From Bordetella genomosp. 11 (lineage in GTDB: Bacteria > Pseudomonadota > Gammaproteobacteria > Burkholderiales > Burkholderiaceae_B), in the NCBI RefSeq assembly GCF_002261215.1, contig NZ_NEVS01000001.1, positions 558,001 through 622,000 of the forward strand: a stretch of DNA of 64,000 nucleotides. Direction: 5' to 3'. Of this stretch, positions 10,144 through 19,600 are shown piece after piece. The notes below the pieces were generated by a model that saw only the letters and a list, made by a program, of their open reading frames with translations, was not told the DNA's origin and searched no databases. The translations under genes and the position numbers were made by a program. Positions within the stretch are counted from its first letter, which is position 1; each line of letters opens with the position of its first letter.

Positions 10144-10911
10144 ATGCCTGCGTCCCAGGGCAGTACGGTCCCGCGGCTGCGCGCCGATATCGCGGACTTC
10201 TGGCGCTTCCTGCGCCATCCCACGCTGCGGCGCCTGCCGCCACGCCGGCGCGGCTCCGGGCCACGCGCGGATTGGCTGCCGCCCGTCCCCCTGCGGCGCC
10301 TGCTCGCCTGGGTGTCCATGCTGTGGGCGATCAACCTGTTCGCCCTGGGGCCGCTGGCGGTTGCCGTCGCCACCCTGGGCGGCGCGCACCACAAGCTGGA
10401 GATGGGCGCGATTCCCTGGTTCACCGCGATCGTATGGGCGCCGGTGGTCGAAGAAATGCTGTTCCGCTACAGCCTGCGCAGGCCGGCGCAGGCCTTGTGG
10501 GTGGTTCCCTTGATGATCCTGCCGCTGCTGCGCGGGCCGAATGCCTACACCGCGGTGATTGTCGTGCTGGTGCTGGGCCTTGTCGCATGGACCCAGCGGC
10601 AGGGCGGCGCGGCGCGGCGCGAATGGAAGTGGGAGTGGCGGCGGCGCTATGTGCGGTATTTCCCATGGATACTGCATTCGGCCGCGCTGGTCTTCGCCGG
10701 CATGCATTTGGGCAATTTCTACCTGAACCACACGCCCTTGTGGCTGATGCCGCTGCTGGTCCTGCCGCAGTGGCTGACCGGGCTGGTGCTGAGCTGGATG
10801 CGCACGCGGCGGGGGATAGGCGCGTCGATACTGATGCATGCCATGTTCAACGCCGGGCCGGTGCTGCTGGTGCTGGCATTGATGAAATGGGCGCCGGAAG
10901 TGGTGTCCTGA
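10144..10911 (+). CDS. CPBP-family intramembrane metalloprotease
   Basis: A 255-residue membrane protein starting two bases after the pth stop. It carries the three active-site signatures of the CPBP (Abi/CAAX protease-like) family: EExxxR in EEMLFRY (about residues 101-106), a His in FAGMHLGNF (about 185), and HAMFN near 240. The segments between are hydrophobic and suggest about six to eight membrane helices. The substrate is unknown; relatives process prenylated or bacteriocin-related proteins. Tight spacing suggests cotranscription with pth. Confidence 0.85.
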   Translation: MPASQGSTVPRLRADIADFWRFLRHPTLRRLPPRRRGSGPRADWLPPVPLRRLLAWVSMLWAINLFALGPLAVAVATLGGAHHKLEMGAIPWFTAIVWAPVVEEMLFRYSLRRPAQALWVVPLMILPLLRGPNAYTAVIVVLVLGLVAWTQRQGGAARREWKWEWRRRYVRYFPWILHSAALVFAGMHLGNFYLNHTPLWLMPLLVLPQWLTGLVLSWMRTRRGIGASILMHAMFNAGPVLLVLALMKWAPEVVS

Positions 10912-11128
10912 CGTGCGGGGCGGGCGGGATAAGCGGCGATGCCTGTCGCGCTTGCAAGGTCACGCATGCAATTCCGGTCATGCCGCAGGGGACGGTCACC
11001 GCCGGCCGACAGTTCGTAAGCCTTGCATCTGCGGCAATGCGCAGCGCCGGAACCGCGCGGCCGTGCGCGCCGGCTCCATTGGGCCGGCCGCCGCGCCGTG
11101 CTGGCTGGCGTTCGCACGCTAGTCCAAT

Positions 11129-11144
11129 GCGCGAGCGCTCGCGC
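11129..11144. repeat. 16-bp perfect palindrome in a convergent gap
   Basis: GCGCGAGCGCTCGCGC lies between the ends of the CPBP gene and the convergent flavoprotein gene, 7 bases beyond the latter's stop codon. It may form a short hairpin at the transcript ends. It has no T-tract on either strand. Confidence 0.5.
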
Positions 11145-11150
11145 CGCGGT

Positions 11151-12389
11151 CTAGTCCCGCTTGGCCAGCCAGCGCAGCGCGCCAAGCGCCGTTGCCCGGC
11201 CGCTGGCGATGCAGGCGGTCAGCAGATAGCCGCCGGTCGGCGCTTCCCAGTCCAGCATCTCGCCGGCGCAGAAGACGCCGGGCAGAGGCTTCAGCATGAA
11301 ATTGTCGTCCAGGGCGTCGAAGCGCACGCCGCCCGCCGTACTGATGGCCTCGTCCATGGGACGCGTGGCGGTCAGCGCCAGGGGCAGCGCCTTGATCGCG
11401 CGCGCCAGTTGTCCGGCATCCAGCATGGCATCCCGCGACAGCGCTTCGCGCAGCAGCGCGGCCTTCACGCCGGCGATCCCCACACGGCTTTGCAGGTGCG
11501 ACGATAGCGATCGCGCGCCCCGCGGATGGCTGACGTCGGCCAGCACGCGCTCGGCCGGCCGGTCCGGCAGCAGGTCCAGGGTAAGGATGGCCCGGCCTTC
11601 GCGTTCGAGCCGGCGGCGCAGCGCCGCCGACAGCGCATAGATCAGGCTGCCCTCGACGCCATGCCGGCCGACCACGAATTCCCCGCGGCGGCGCAGGGGC
11701 GTATCGTCGACATCGACGCAGCTGGCCACCACATTCTTGACCGGCTCGCCCGCGAACTTATCGCGAAAGAAGTCCGACCAGGCGATCTCGAAGCCGCAGT
11801 TCGAGGGCTTCAGCGGTTCCACCGCGACGCCGCGCCCGGCCAGCAGCGGCATCCATGCGCCGTCGGAGCCCAGCCTGGCCCAACTGCCTCCGCCCAATGC
11901 CAGGATGGCGGGCCGGGCTTCATGCGTGGTTTCGCCGCCGGGCGTGTCGAAACGCAGGCGCCCCGCCTCGTCCCAGCCCGTCCAGCGATGGCGCGCATGG
12001 GTCACGACGCCGTGCTCGCGCAGGCGGTGCACCCAGGCCCGCAGCAGCGGGGCGGCTTTCATCTCGCGCGGGAACACGCGTCCCGAGCTGCCGACGAAGG
12101 TCTCGATGCCCAGCCCGGCCGCCCATTCGCGCAGCGCGTCGGGCGGGAACGCCCGCACCAATGGCGCGACTTCGGCTTGCCGGTCGCCATAGCGCGACAG
12201 GAACGGCGCCAGCGGCTCGCTGTGCGTCAGGTTCAGACCGCCCCGGCCGGCCATCAGGAACTTGCGCCCCAGCGAAGGCATGGCGTCGAAAAGATCCACG
12301 CCCATGCCGGCGGCGGCAAGGACTTCGGCGGCGGCCAGCCCGGCGGGGCCGCCGCCGATCACGGCGATACGGGAAGAAGAATGCGGCAT
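11151..12389 (-). CDS. NAD(P)/FAD-dependent oxidoreductase, BaiN/HI0933-like
   Basis: A 412-residue flavoprotein with an N-terminal Rossmann FAD-binding motif (GGGPAGLAAAEVLA, residues about 11-24) and the family pattern GRKFLMAGRGGLNLTHSE near residues 41-58. A second nucleotide-binding part (ILALGGGSWARLGSDG) follows, and the C-terminal FAD signature is LPGVFCAGEMLDWEAPTGGYLL. It belongs to the HI0933/BaiN-like group, in a subfamily usually annotated only as a TIGR03862 flavoprotein. The physiological substrate is unknown. It is monocistronic, convergent with the CPBP gene and divergent from ychF. Confidence 0.88.
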   Translation of the reverse strand: MPHSSSRIAVIGGGPAGLAAAEVLAAAGMGVDLFDAMPSLGRKFLMAGRGGLNLTHSEPLAPFLSRYGDRQAEVAPLVRAFPPDALREWAAGLGIETFVGSSGRVFPREMKAAPLLRAWVHRLREHGVVTHARHRWTGWDEAGRLRFDTPGGETTHEARPAILALGGGSWARLGSDGAWMPLLAGRGVAVEPLKPSNCGFEIAWSDFFRDKFAGEPVKNVVASCVDVDDTPLRRRGEFVVGRHGVEGSLIYALSAALRRRLEREGRAILTLDLLPDRPAERVLADVSHPRGARSLSSHLQSRVGIAGVKAALLREALSRDAMLDAGQLARAIKALPLALTATRPMDEAISTAGGVRFDALDDNFMLKPLPGVFCAGEMLDWEAPTGGYLLTACIASGRATALGALRWLAKRD

Positions 12390-12787
12390 GGCAGGCAGTG
12401 TAGTCCTTCCCGCTTGGCTGTCTGTCAGACGTTCTCGTGTATCGCGGGCTGCGTTTTATGAAGACCAGATCGCCTATGGCGTGCGGATATCCCCTACGCC
12501 GAAGCGGGAGATGAATTGGTAAGCGGGCGGCCGGTACGCGCGGCGGCAGCCTTTGCTATCGCGCGATCCGTGTTCGACGGGTCGCGGCGCGCCGGCCGGT
12601 TCCCCTGCTGGATGCGCCAAACGGTTAAAATCGCCGTTTTCCTGGCCAACCGTGGGCAAAACCTGGGGATCTTCCCGGCTTTGCGCCATGTGCGTCAGCC
12701 CACACGACCGTGACGGCTTCCCGGCCGCGACGCGTCCGCCATGCCCCTTACGGGTGCGCGGACGCTTGATACTTTTATAGGTTCTCC
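12390..12787. other. 398-base gap upstream of ychF and the flavoprotein gene
   Basis: This gap separates two divergent genes and must carry both promoters. It contains only short open frames without family-like composition, a small hairpin-capable pair (GGCGT/ACGCC near 12478-12500) and an ATCGCGCGAT palindrome near 12560. No RNA gene or clear promoter hexamer pair was recognised. Confidence 0.4.
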
Positions 12788-13879
12788 ATGGCTTTGCAAT
12801 GCGGCATCGTCGGCCTGCCCAACGTCGGCAAATCGACCCTCTTCAACGCCCTGACGAAGGCCGGCATCCCGGCGGAAAACTATCCCTTCTGCACCATCGA
12901 GCCGAACGTGGGCGTGGTGGAAGTGCCGGATCCGCGTTTGCAGAAGCTGGCGGAGATCGTCTCGCCGGAACGCATCATGCCGGCCACGGTGGAATTCGTC
13001 GACATCGCCGGCCTGGTCGCGGGCGCCAGCCAGGGCGAAGGGCTGGGCAACCAGTTCCTGTCGCACATCCGCGAAACGGACGCCATCGTCAATGTCGTGC
13101 GCTGCTTCGAAAACCCCAACGTGATCCACGTGGCGGGCAAGGTCGATCCCATCGCGGACATCGAGGTGATCGAAACGGAATTGGCCCTGGCCGACCTGCA
13201 GACCGCCGAAAAAGCCCTGCATCGCCACAACAAGACGGCGCGCTCCGGCGACAAGGATGCGCAGCGCCTGGTGGCCATCCTGGAAAAATGCATTGCCCAG
13301 CTGAACGAAGCCAAGCCCGTGCGCGGCCTGGACCTGACGCAGGAAGAGCGCGCGCTGATCGCGCCGATGTGCTTCATCACTTCCAAGCCGGCGATGTACG
13401 TGGGCAACGTCAACGACGACGGTTTCACGAATAACCCCTTGCTCGATCGACTGACCGAGTTCGCCAAGTCGCGCAACGCGCCCGTCGTGGCGATCTGCGC
13501 GGCCATCGAGTCGGAGATCGTCGACCTGCCCGACGAAGACCGCACCGCCTTCCTGGCCGATATGGGCATGGAAGAGCCCGGCCTGAATCGCCTGATCCGC
13601 GCGGCCTTCAAGCTGCTGGGCCTGCAAACCTACTTCACCGCCGGCGTGAAGGAAGTGCGCGCCTGGACCATCCCCATCGGCGCCACTGCCCCGCAGGCGG
13701 CGGGTGTCATCCACACGGATTTCGAGCGCGGCTTCATCCGCGCGCAGACGATTTCCTATGAAGACTTCATCGCCTGCAAGGGCGAGCAGGGCGCCAAGGA
13801 AGCGGGCAAGATGCGCGCGGAAGGGAAAGAGTACGTGGTGCAGGATGGGGATGTGATGAACTTTTTGTTCAATGTCTGA
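12788..13879 (+). CDS. ychF: Redox-regulated ATPase / GTPase-like YchF
   Basis: Universal P-loop NTPase (Obg-HflX class) that binds ribosomes and hydrolyses ATP. It has 363 residues, normal length. Visible parts are G1 GLPNVGKST (residues 9-17), [22 protein letters not shown] (G3), the central coiled-coil helical domain, and a C-terminal TGS domain starting near [15 protein letters not shown]. The 3' end (codons Asn-Val-stop) forms the left half of the island attachment repeat. The gene stays intact because the repeat restores its last codons, but its natural downstream sequence now lies 18 kb away. Confidence 0.97.
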   Translation: MALQCGIVGLPNVGKSTLFNALTKAGIPAENYPFCTIEPNVGVVEVPDPRLQKLAEIVSPERIMPATVEFVDIAGLVAGASQGEGLGNQFLSHIRETDAIVNVVRCFENPNVIHVAGKVDPIADIEVIETELALADLQTAEKALHRHNKTARSGDKDAQRLVAILEKCIAQLNEAKPVRGLDLTQEERALIAPMCFITSKPAMYVGNVNDDGFTNNPLLDRLTEFAKSRNAPVVAICAAIESEIVDLPDEDRTAFLADMGMEEPGLNRLIRAAFKLLGLQTYFTAGVKEVRAWTIPIGATAPQAAGVIHTDFERGFIRAQTISYEDFIACKGEQGAKEAGKMRAEGKEYVVQDGDVMNFLFNV

Positions 13880-13883
13880 CGAT
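13869..13883. other. Left attachment repeat (attL), overlapping ychF stop
   Basis: TCAATGTCTGACGAT spans the last two sense codons and the TGA of ychF. It matches the copy at 32122-32136 at 14 of 15 positions. A crossover within it leaves the encoded C-terminus (Asn-Val-stop) unchanged because the single difference is AAT versus AAC, both Asn. Confidence 0.75.
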
Positions 13884-14009
13884 TTTTGCTGGATCTCGGT
13901 GGCGCTTAGTAGCGCTTGGTGGACGGGTTGGCCCATTTGAAATCAATGGGTTGCGTAAACAATACGGTCTACTGAACGTTCCTATTGTTCATCGAGGTCC
14001 AGAAAATTC

Positions 14010-14051
14010 GGGGGTAGCGTTGGGGGTACTCGTGTTCAACCGTGGGGGTAC
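14010..14051 (+). repeat. GGGGGTAC repeats at the left island end
   Basis: GGGGGTAG at 14010-14017, GGGGGTAC at 14022-14029 and GGGGGTAC at 14044-14051. The first two are spaced 12 bases and the next 22 bases start to start. Two more copies lie inside the right end. Their position just inside both attachment repeats and next to the integrase gene fits arm-type binding sites for the tyrosine recombinase; this is an inference. Confidence 0.6.
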
Positions 14052-14075
14052 ATCTCCCCGCAGTGGAGTCCAACG

Positions 14076-15288
14076 ATGCCCGAGAATCTACTCACCGACA
14101 CCAAGGTCAGGTCGGCCAAATCGACTGATCGAGATTGGAAACTTTCAGACGGCGGGGGCTTGTTCCTGCTGGTCAAGCCCACCGGCGGCAAGCTCTGGCG
14201 GTGGAAGTACCGTCTGCAAGGCAAGGAGAACCTCTTTGCCATTGGCGGCTTTCCCCAAGTAAGCCTTGTAGAGGCGCGCGCGGCCCGTGAGCAGGCGCGT
14301 GCCTTGGTCAAGCAAGGTATCTATCCTGCCCATGAGCCGCGGCAGGTCAAAGAGCGCAACCTGGAGGCGCTGGAGGAACGCAAGCGCGCAAAGGAAAGTT
14401 CGTTCGCCAAGGTGGCGCAGGCGTACCTGGCCGAGATCAAGCCAGTCTTTGCGCTCAGTTCCTACCGCACGAAAGAGTCCCGCATCAGGAAGTACCTGTC
14501 GCCCAAGTTCGATGGGATGCCGATGAGCGACATTGGCGTGAAGCAGATTCGCCCGCTGCTGGAGGAATGCAAAGCTCATGGTGCGTGGGCGGCCATCCAT
14601 GTCAAAGGTGATCTTTCGGCCATCTTCGAGTTCGCGGTGGTGCGTGGTTTGGTCGAGGCCAATCCGATCCCCAGTCTGCGCGGGCTGCTGCGCGTGCCGT
14701 TCAGCGAGAGCAAGGCGGCGATGACACGAGAGCAAATCCAGAAGTTCTATCAGGAGTTGCGCGGCTACCGGGGCTATCCAGAAACCTCGTTGTGCCTGCG
14801 GCTGATTGCGCTGACCGCCTGCCGTCCAGGGGAAGCGGCGGATGCCGAGTGGGACGAGTTCGACTTTGAGGATGCACTGTGGCGTCGGCCTGCGGCGAAG
14901 ATGAAAGCGCGGCGTGACCATGTCAGCCCGTTGTCCACGCAGGCCATAGCGGTGTTGAAAGACTTGCAGCACATCACGGGTGGCGGGCGCTATCTGTTTC
15001 CGCACCGAAGCGGAAAGGGCTTCACTACGCCCAATCGGCTCACCTACGCGATGCGCGACATGAACCTGGGCCGGGGTACGACGCCAGCATTGCTGGCGGA
15101 CGACCTTTTCAACCTGGGCCAATGAGAACGGATACCGGCCTGATGCGATTGAGCGGCAGCTTGCCCACGTGGAAAGCAACAAGGTGCGGGCGACGTACAA
15201 CAAGGCGCTGCTGCTGGATCAGAGAAGGACACTGTTGCAGGACTGGGCGGATTATCTGAAGGCAGCAGAGGACAGTGGCGCGGTATAG
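14076..15288 (+). pseudogene. P4-type tyrosine integrase, frameshifted
   Basis: The first 336 codons encode a typical P4/CP4-57 integrase: the N-terminal DUF4102 domain (TDTKVRSAKSTDRDWKLSDG, GGLFLLV, WRWKYR), a central SAM-like domain, and the catalytic domain with its first Arg (TACRPGEAADAEW). One extra base, G15087, then shifts the frame, so a stop appears at 15125. Reading on after it restores HCWRTTFSTWANENGYRPDA and the rest of the catalytic domain to TAG at 15286-15288, including His/Arg of HxxR and the nucleophile Tyr in RATYNKALLL. The truncated product lacks the nucleophile and should be inactive. Either a true mutation or a sequencing error is possible. A strong GGAG site precedes the ATG. 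Confidence 0.9.
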
Positions 15289-15411
15289 GGAAGAGTTGGC
15301 TGGGGGTTGCAGAACGAATGGACAGGGCGGCCTTTTCCTTTTCTGGATAGGGCCGTTGTCCCTTTAGTGCCGTGCCCTTGCCATTTGCCTTTGCCCAAGG
15401 CTAGGCGCTGG

Positions 15412-15610
15412 AAATGGGGTAAACAATGAAGTAAATGGGGTAATTGTGAATTTATTGCCCTTTTTGGATTCGTGTCGCTCATTTCTCTCCAGGTCGCCCA
15501 TGCCAGCCCCTCACGGCCGTTTCAAGGTTTAGAAAATGGGGTAGTCAAGCACCAGCAATGAGGTATTTTTAGAGACATTGCCCTATTTGTTGGCTATGAT
15601 TACCCCATTT
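15412..15610. promoter_or_regulatory. Four AAATGGGGTA boxes upstream of fic
   Basis: The 346-base gap between the integrase remnant and the Fic gene holds AAATGGGGTA at 15412-15421, 15433-15442 and 15534-15543, and its reverse complement at 15601-15610. The first two are spaced 21 bases, two helical turns. The last sits immediately after a candidate -10 box. The flanking bases agree further (AAATGGGGTAA in three copies). This looks like a repressor operator set, probably for autoregulation of the island operon. Apart from these boxes the gap is A+T-rich and carries no gene. Confidence 0.65.
15572..15600 (+). promoter_or_regulatory. Candidate sigma-70 promoter of fic
   Basis: GAGACA (15572-15577, four of six to consensus), a 17-base spacer, then TATGAT (15595-15600, five of six). 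The inverted operator copy starts at the next base, so a bound repressor would cover the transcription start. The fic ATG is 33 bases further downstream. Confidence 0.5.
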
Positions 15611-15633
15611 AGACAGCCGGGGCTTACATCTCC

Positions 15634-16680
15634 ATGCACTCGCTCACACCCGAGTACCTTGCCGCGCTTCGCTTCGATGGTACTCAGGCCGCCACGTTGC
15701 GCACACTGGGCGAGTACCAGGGTAAGCAGCAACTCTACGCCGCGCAGTCGCCCGAAGCCCTGAAAGGCCTACGCCAGATCGCGGTGGTGGAGTCCACCGA
15801 GTCATCCAACCGGCTGGAAGGTGTTGTCGTAGCACCTTCGCGGTTGAAGTCTCTGGTCATCCGCAACGCAACGCCAAAGAGCCGTTCCGAACAGGAGATC
15901 GCCGGCTACCGTGATGCCCTGGCGCTGATCCACGAATCGGCCGCGCACATGTCCTTCAGCGAGGGCGTAGTGCTGCAACTCCACACCCTGCTGTACCGCT
16001 ATATGCCGCAGGCGGGCGGGCGTTGGAAGGCTACCAATAACGACATCATCGAACGTCGCCCGGATGGCACTTCGCGTCTGCGCTTCCAGCCAGTCGCTGC
16101 GCACCTCACACCCATGGCCATGGGCGATCTGACCGGGCGCTACGCCACCGCGCTGGATCAGCACCTAGCCGACCCGCTGGTGCTGGCACCGCTGGCGATG
16201 CTCGACTTCCTGTGTATTCACCCGTTCCCAGACGGTAATGGTCGCATGTCCCGCTTGTTGACCTTGCTGCTGCTCTATCACTTCGACTATGCCGTGGGCC
16301 GCTACATCAGCTTGGAACGCATCTTCGAGGACACCAAGGAAGGCTATTACGAGACGCTGGAAGCCAGTTCGCAGGGATGGCACCAGGGGCAGCACGACGT
16401 AAAGCCCTGGCTCGACTACTTCTGGGGTGCCTTGCTGCGGGCCTACCGTGAATTCGAGGAGCGTGTCGGCACCATCGAGCGTGGCCGTGGAAGTAAAGGC
16501 GACCGAGTGCGTGCGGAAGTCCTGGGACGCACTCTGCCGTTTTCGATTTCCGAAATCGAAGAAGCCTGCCCGGGCGTGAGCCGGGACATGGTTCGACTAG
16601 TGCTGCGGGCGATGAAATCAGAGGGTTTGATCGAATCGACTGGCAAGGGGCGAGGTGCGAAATGGATCAGGCGAGCGTAA
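15634..16680 (+). CDS. Fic-family AMP transferase with inhibitory motif and winged helix
   Basis: A 348-residue Fic/DOC protein. The N-terminal inhibitory helix motif (S/T)xxxE(G/N) is seen in SSNRLEG (about residues 54-60). The complete active-site motif HPFPDGNGRMSR lies near residue 195, with the catalytic His and the ATP-binding loop. The C-terminus (RVRAEVLGRTLPFSISEIEEACPGVSRDMVRLVLRAMKSEGLI) is a winged-helix DNA-binding domain, so the protein may autoregulate through the AAATGGGGTA boxes in front of it. It probably AMPylates a host target when relieved of self-inhibition; the target is unknown. It ends 10 bases before the helicase gene and so may lead the defence operon. Confidence 0.88.
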   Translation: MHSLTPEYLAALRFDGTQAATLRTLGEYQGKQQLYAAQSPEALKGLRQIAVVESTESSNRLEGVVVAPSRLKSLVIRNATPKSRSEQEIAGYRDALALIHESAAHMSFSEGVVLQLHTLLYRYMPQAGGRWKATNNDIIERRPDGTSRLRFQPVAAHLTPMAMGDLTGRYATALDQHLADPLVLAPLAMLDFLCIHPFPDGNGRMSRLLTLLLLYHFDYAVGRYISLERIFEDTKEGYYETLEASSQGWHQGQHDVKPWLDYFWGALLRAYREFEERVGTIERGRGSKGDRVRAEVLGRTLPFSISEIEEACPGVSRDMVRLVLRAMKSEGLIESTGKGRGAKWIRRA

Positions 16681-16690
16681 GGGGAGCACG

Positions 16691-19600
16691 ATGGAACTGA
16701 TCGACAACATTAGTCGCTTGCTGGGTGATGACCTTAAGCAAACGATCCGGCCAGGGGCGCGGCTGAAGATCGCCGCCTCGTGCTTTTCGATGTATGCCTA
16801 CGAAGCTTTGAAGTCCGAACTGGAAAAGATCGACGAACTGGACTTCATCTTCACCTCCCCCACTTTTGTTGCCGACGAAGTCACGGACAAGATCCGCAAA
16901 GAACGCAGGGAATTCCATATCCCCAAGCTCGACCGAGAGCGCAGCCTGTATGGCAGTGAGTTCGAAATTCAATTGCGCAACCAACTCACTCAGAAGGCGG
17001 TTGCCAGGGAATGTGCCGACTGGATGCGGCGCAAGGCCAAGTTTCGAAGCAACCGCAGCAAGGCGCCGATGCAGCAATTTGCCTGCGTGGAGGCCGACGG
17101 AACCCATAGCGCCTATGTGCCTCTGCATGGCTTCACGGCTGTCGATCTGGGTTACAGCCAGGGTAACGCCGTTTCCAATTTGGTGAACAAGGTCGAGGCC
17201 CCTTTTGCGAACACCTACCTCAGTCTGTTCGATCAAATCTGGAATGACCCCGAAAAACTGGAGGATGTGACCGCCCAAATCTGTGAGTACATCGCGTCCG
17301 TCTATCAGGAAAATTCGCCAGAAAGCATCTACTTTCTGATGCTCTACAACATCTTCAACGAGTTCCTGGACGACATCGACGAAGACGTGTTGCCCAATGA
17401 CCGCACCGGTTATCAGGACACCCTGATTTGGAACAAGCTCTTCAACTACCAGAGGGATGCGGCAACCGGCATCATCAACAAGCTGGAAACTTATAACGGC
17501 TGCATCCTGGCGGACAGCGTCGGTCTGGGAAAGACCTTTACCGCCCTGGCCGTAGTGAAGTATTACGAGCTACGGAACAAGTCCGTCCTGGTGCTGTGCC
17601 CGAAGAAGTTGGCGGACAACTGGCTCAACTACAACCGCAATCTCAAGACTAACATCTTCGCCCGCGACCGCTTCGGCTACGACGTGCTGTGCCACACCGA
17701 CCTGAACCGCACCAGCGGCGAATCCTTCGGTACACCACTCAACCGTATCAACTGGGGCAACTACGACCTCGTCGTGATCGACGAGTCGCACAATTTCCGC
17801 AACAACGACGCCTTCAAGGATCGGGAGACCCGCTACCAGAAGTTGATGAATAAGGTCATCCGCGAAGGTGTGAAGACCAAGGTGCTGATGCTCTCCGCTA
17901 CTCCAGTGAACAACCGCTTCACCGATTTACGTAATCAGCTCGCGTTGGCCTATGAGGGAGATTCCGAGAACCTCGGCAAGAAGCTGCGCACCAGCAAGTC
18001 GGTGGAGGAAGTGTTTCGCAATGCGCAGACCGCCTTCAATGCCTGGTCCAGGCTTCCGCCAGAGGAACGCACGCCTCGGGCGATCCTTGGCGCACTGGAC
18101 TTCGACTTTTTCGAGCTGCTGGACAGTGTCACTATCGCGCGCTCGCGCAAGCATATCCAGACCTTCTACGACACCAAGGACATCGGCCATTTCCCTGAGC
18201 GTCGTAAGCCTTTGTCATTCCATTGCTCGCTGACTTCCCGCTCGGACGTGATGGGCTTCAACGAGATTTTCGAGCACCTGTCCAGGCTCAAGCTCGCTGT
18301 CTATGCCCCGGTCAGCTACATCCTGCCGAGCCGCTTGAGGAAGTACGAAGAGATGTACGACACCCAGGTTCCAGGTGGTGCAGGAAAATTCAGGCAAGTT
18401 GACCGCGAAAAGAGCCTGCAGGCTCTGATGACGACCAATCTGCTCAAACGTCTGGAAAGCTCCGTCCAGTCATTCCGTCTCACGCTGCAATCCCTGCAGG
18501 CCAATCACCAGAACACGTTGGCGAAAATCGCGGTATTTAACCAGAGCGGCATCGCTGCCAGCGTGGGCGATCTGACCGAGGTACTGGAAAGTATCGATGC
18601 AGAAGAAGATGGCCCATTCGAAGGGCTGGGTCAGGGTGGCGATGTGGGCGGCAAGGTCAAGATCAGCTTGGCCGATATGGACTTGCCGTCATGGGAGCAC
18701 GACCTCAAGGTCGATCTCGCCAACATCGACGCGTTGCTGGTTTCGATGTCGAGGATCACCCCCGCTGACGATGCCAAACTTCAGCACCTTAAGAAACTTG
18801 TTCTGGGAAAGATCACCAACCCGATTAACCCCGGCAACAAGAAGGTGCTGATCTTCACTGCTTTTGCAGATACGGCGGACTACCTCTATGCCAATCTGGC
18901 GCCTGACCTGCTGGCTCACCAGCAACTGAATTCTGGCAAGGTTACGGGCAGCGACCGTCCCCAGTCCACGTTGCCCAAAGCATACGACTTCCAGGAACTG
19001 CTGACGCTGTTCTCGCCGCGCTCCAAAGAAAAAGCCATCGTGCTGCCCAACGAGCCGGCGGAGATCGAGCTGCTCATTGGCACCGACTGCATTTCCGAGG
19101 GCCAGAACCTTCAGGATTGCGACTATCTCATCAACTACGACATCCACTGGAACCCGGTGCGCATCATCCAGCGCTTCGGGCGCGTGGATCGCATCGGTTC
19201 GCCCAATAGCAGCATTCAGTTGGTGAACTACTGGCCCGATATTTCGCTGGACGAATACATCAACCTCAAGGAGCGTGTCGAAAACCGGATGATGATCGTA
19301 GATGTGACCGCCACCGGCGACGACAACGTGATTTCCGCACAAGCTAACGACATGGCGTACCGAAAGGAGCAACTGCGCCGCTTGCAGGAAGAAGTCATCG
19401 AGTTGGAAGACCTGAAGACCGGCGTTTCCATCACCGACCTGGGCCTAAACGACTTCCGCATGGACTTACTGAACTACGTCAAGACCCATGGCGAGTTACA
19501 TAGGTCGCCCAACGGCCTGCATGCCGTCGTTCCGGCCAACTCTGATCTGGGCCTTGCGCCTGGTGTCATCTTCACCCTGCGCAATCGCAACTCGGGCGTG

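Noticed and set aside
12474..12689. A 71-codon minus-strand frame in the gap before ychF
   Set aside because: No ribosome-binding site, no recognisable motif, and composition as expected by chance at this G+C content.
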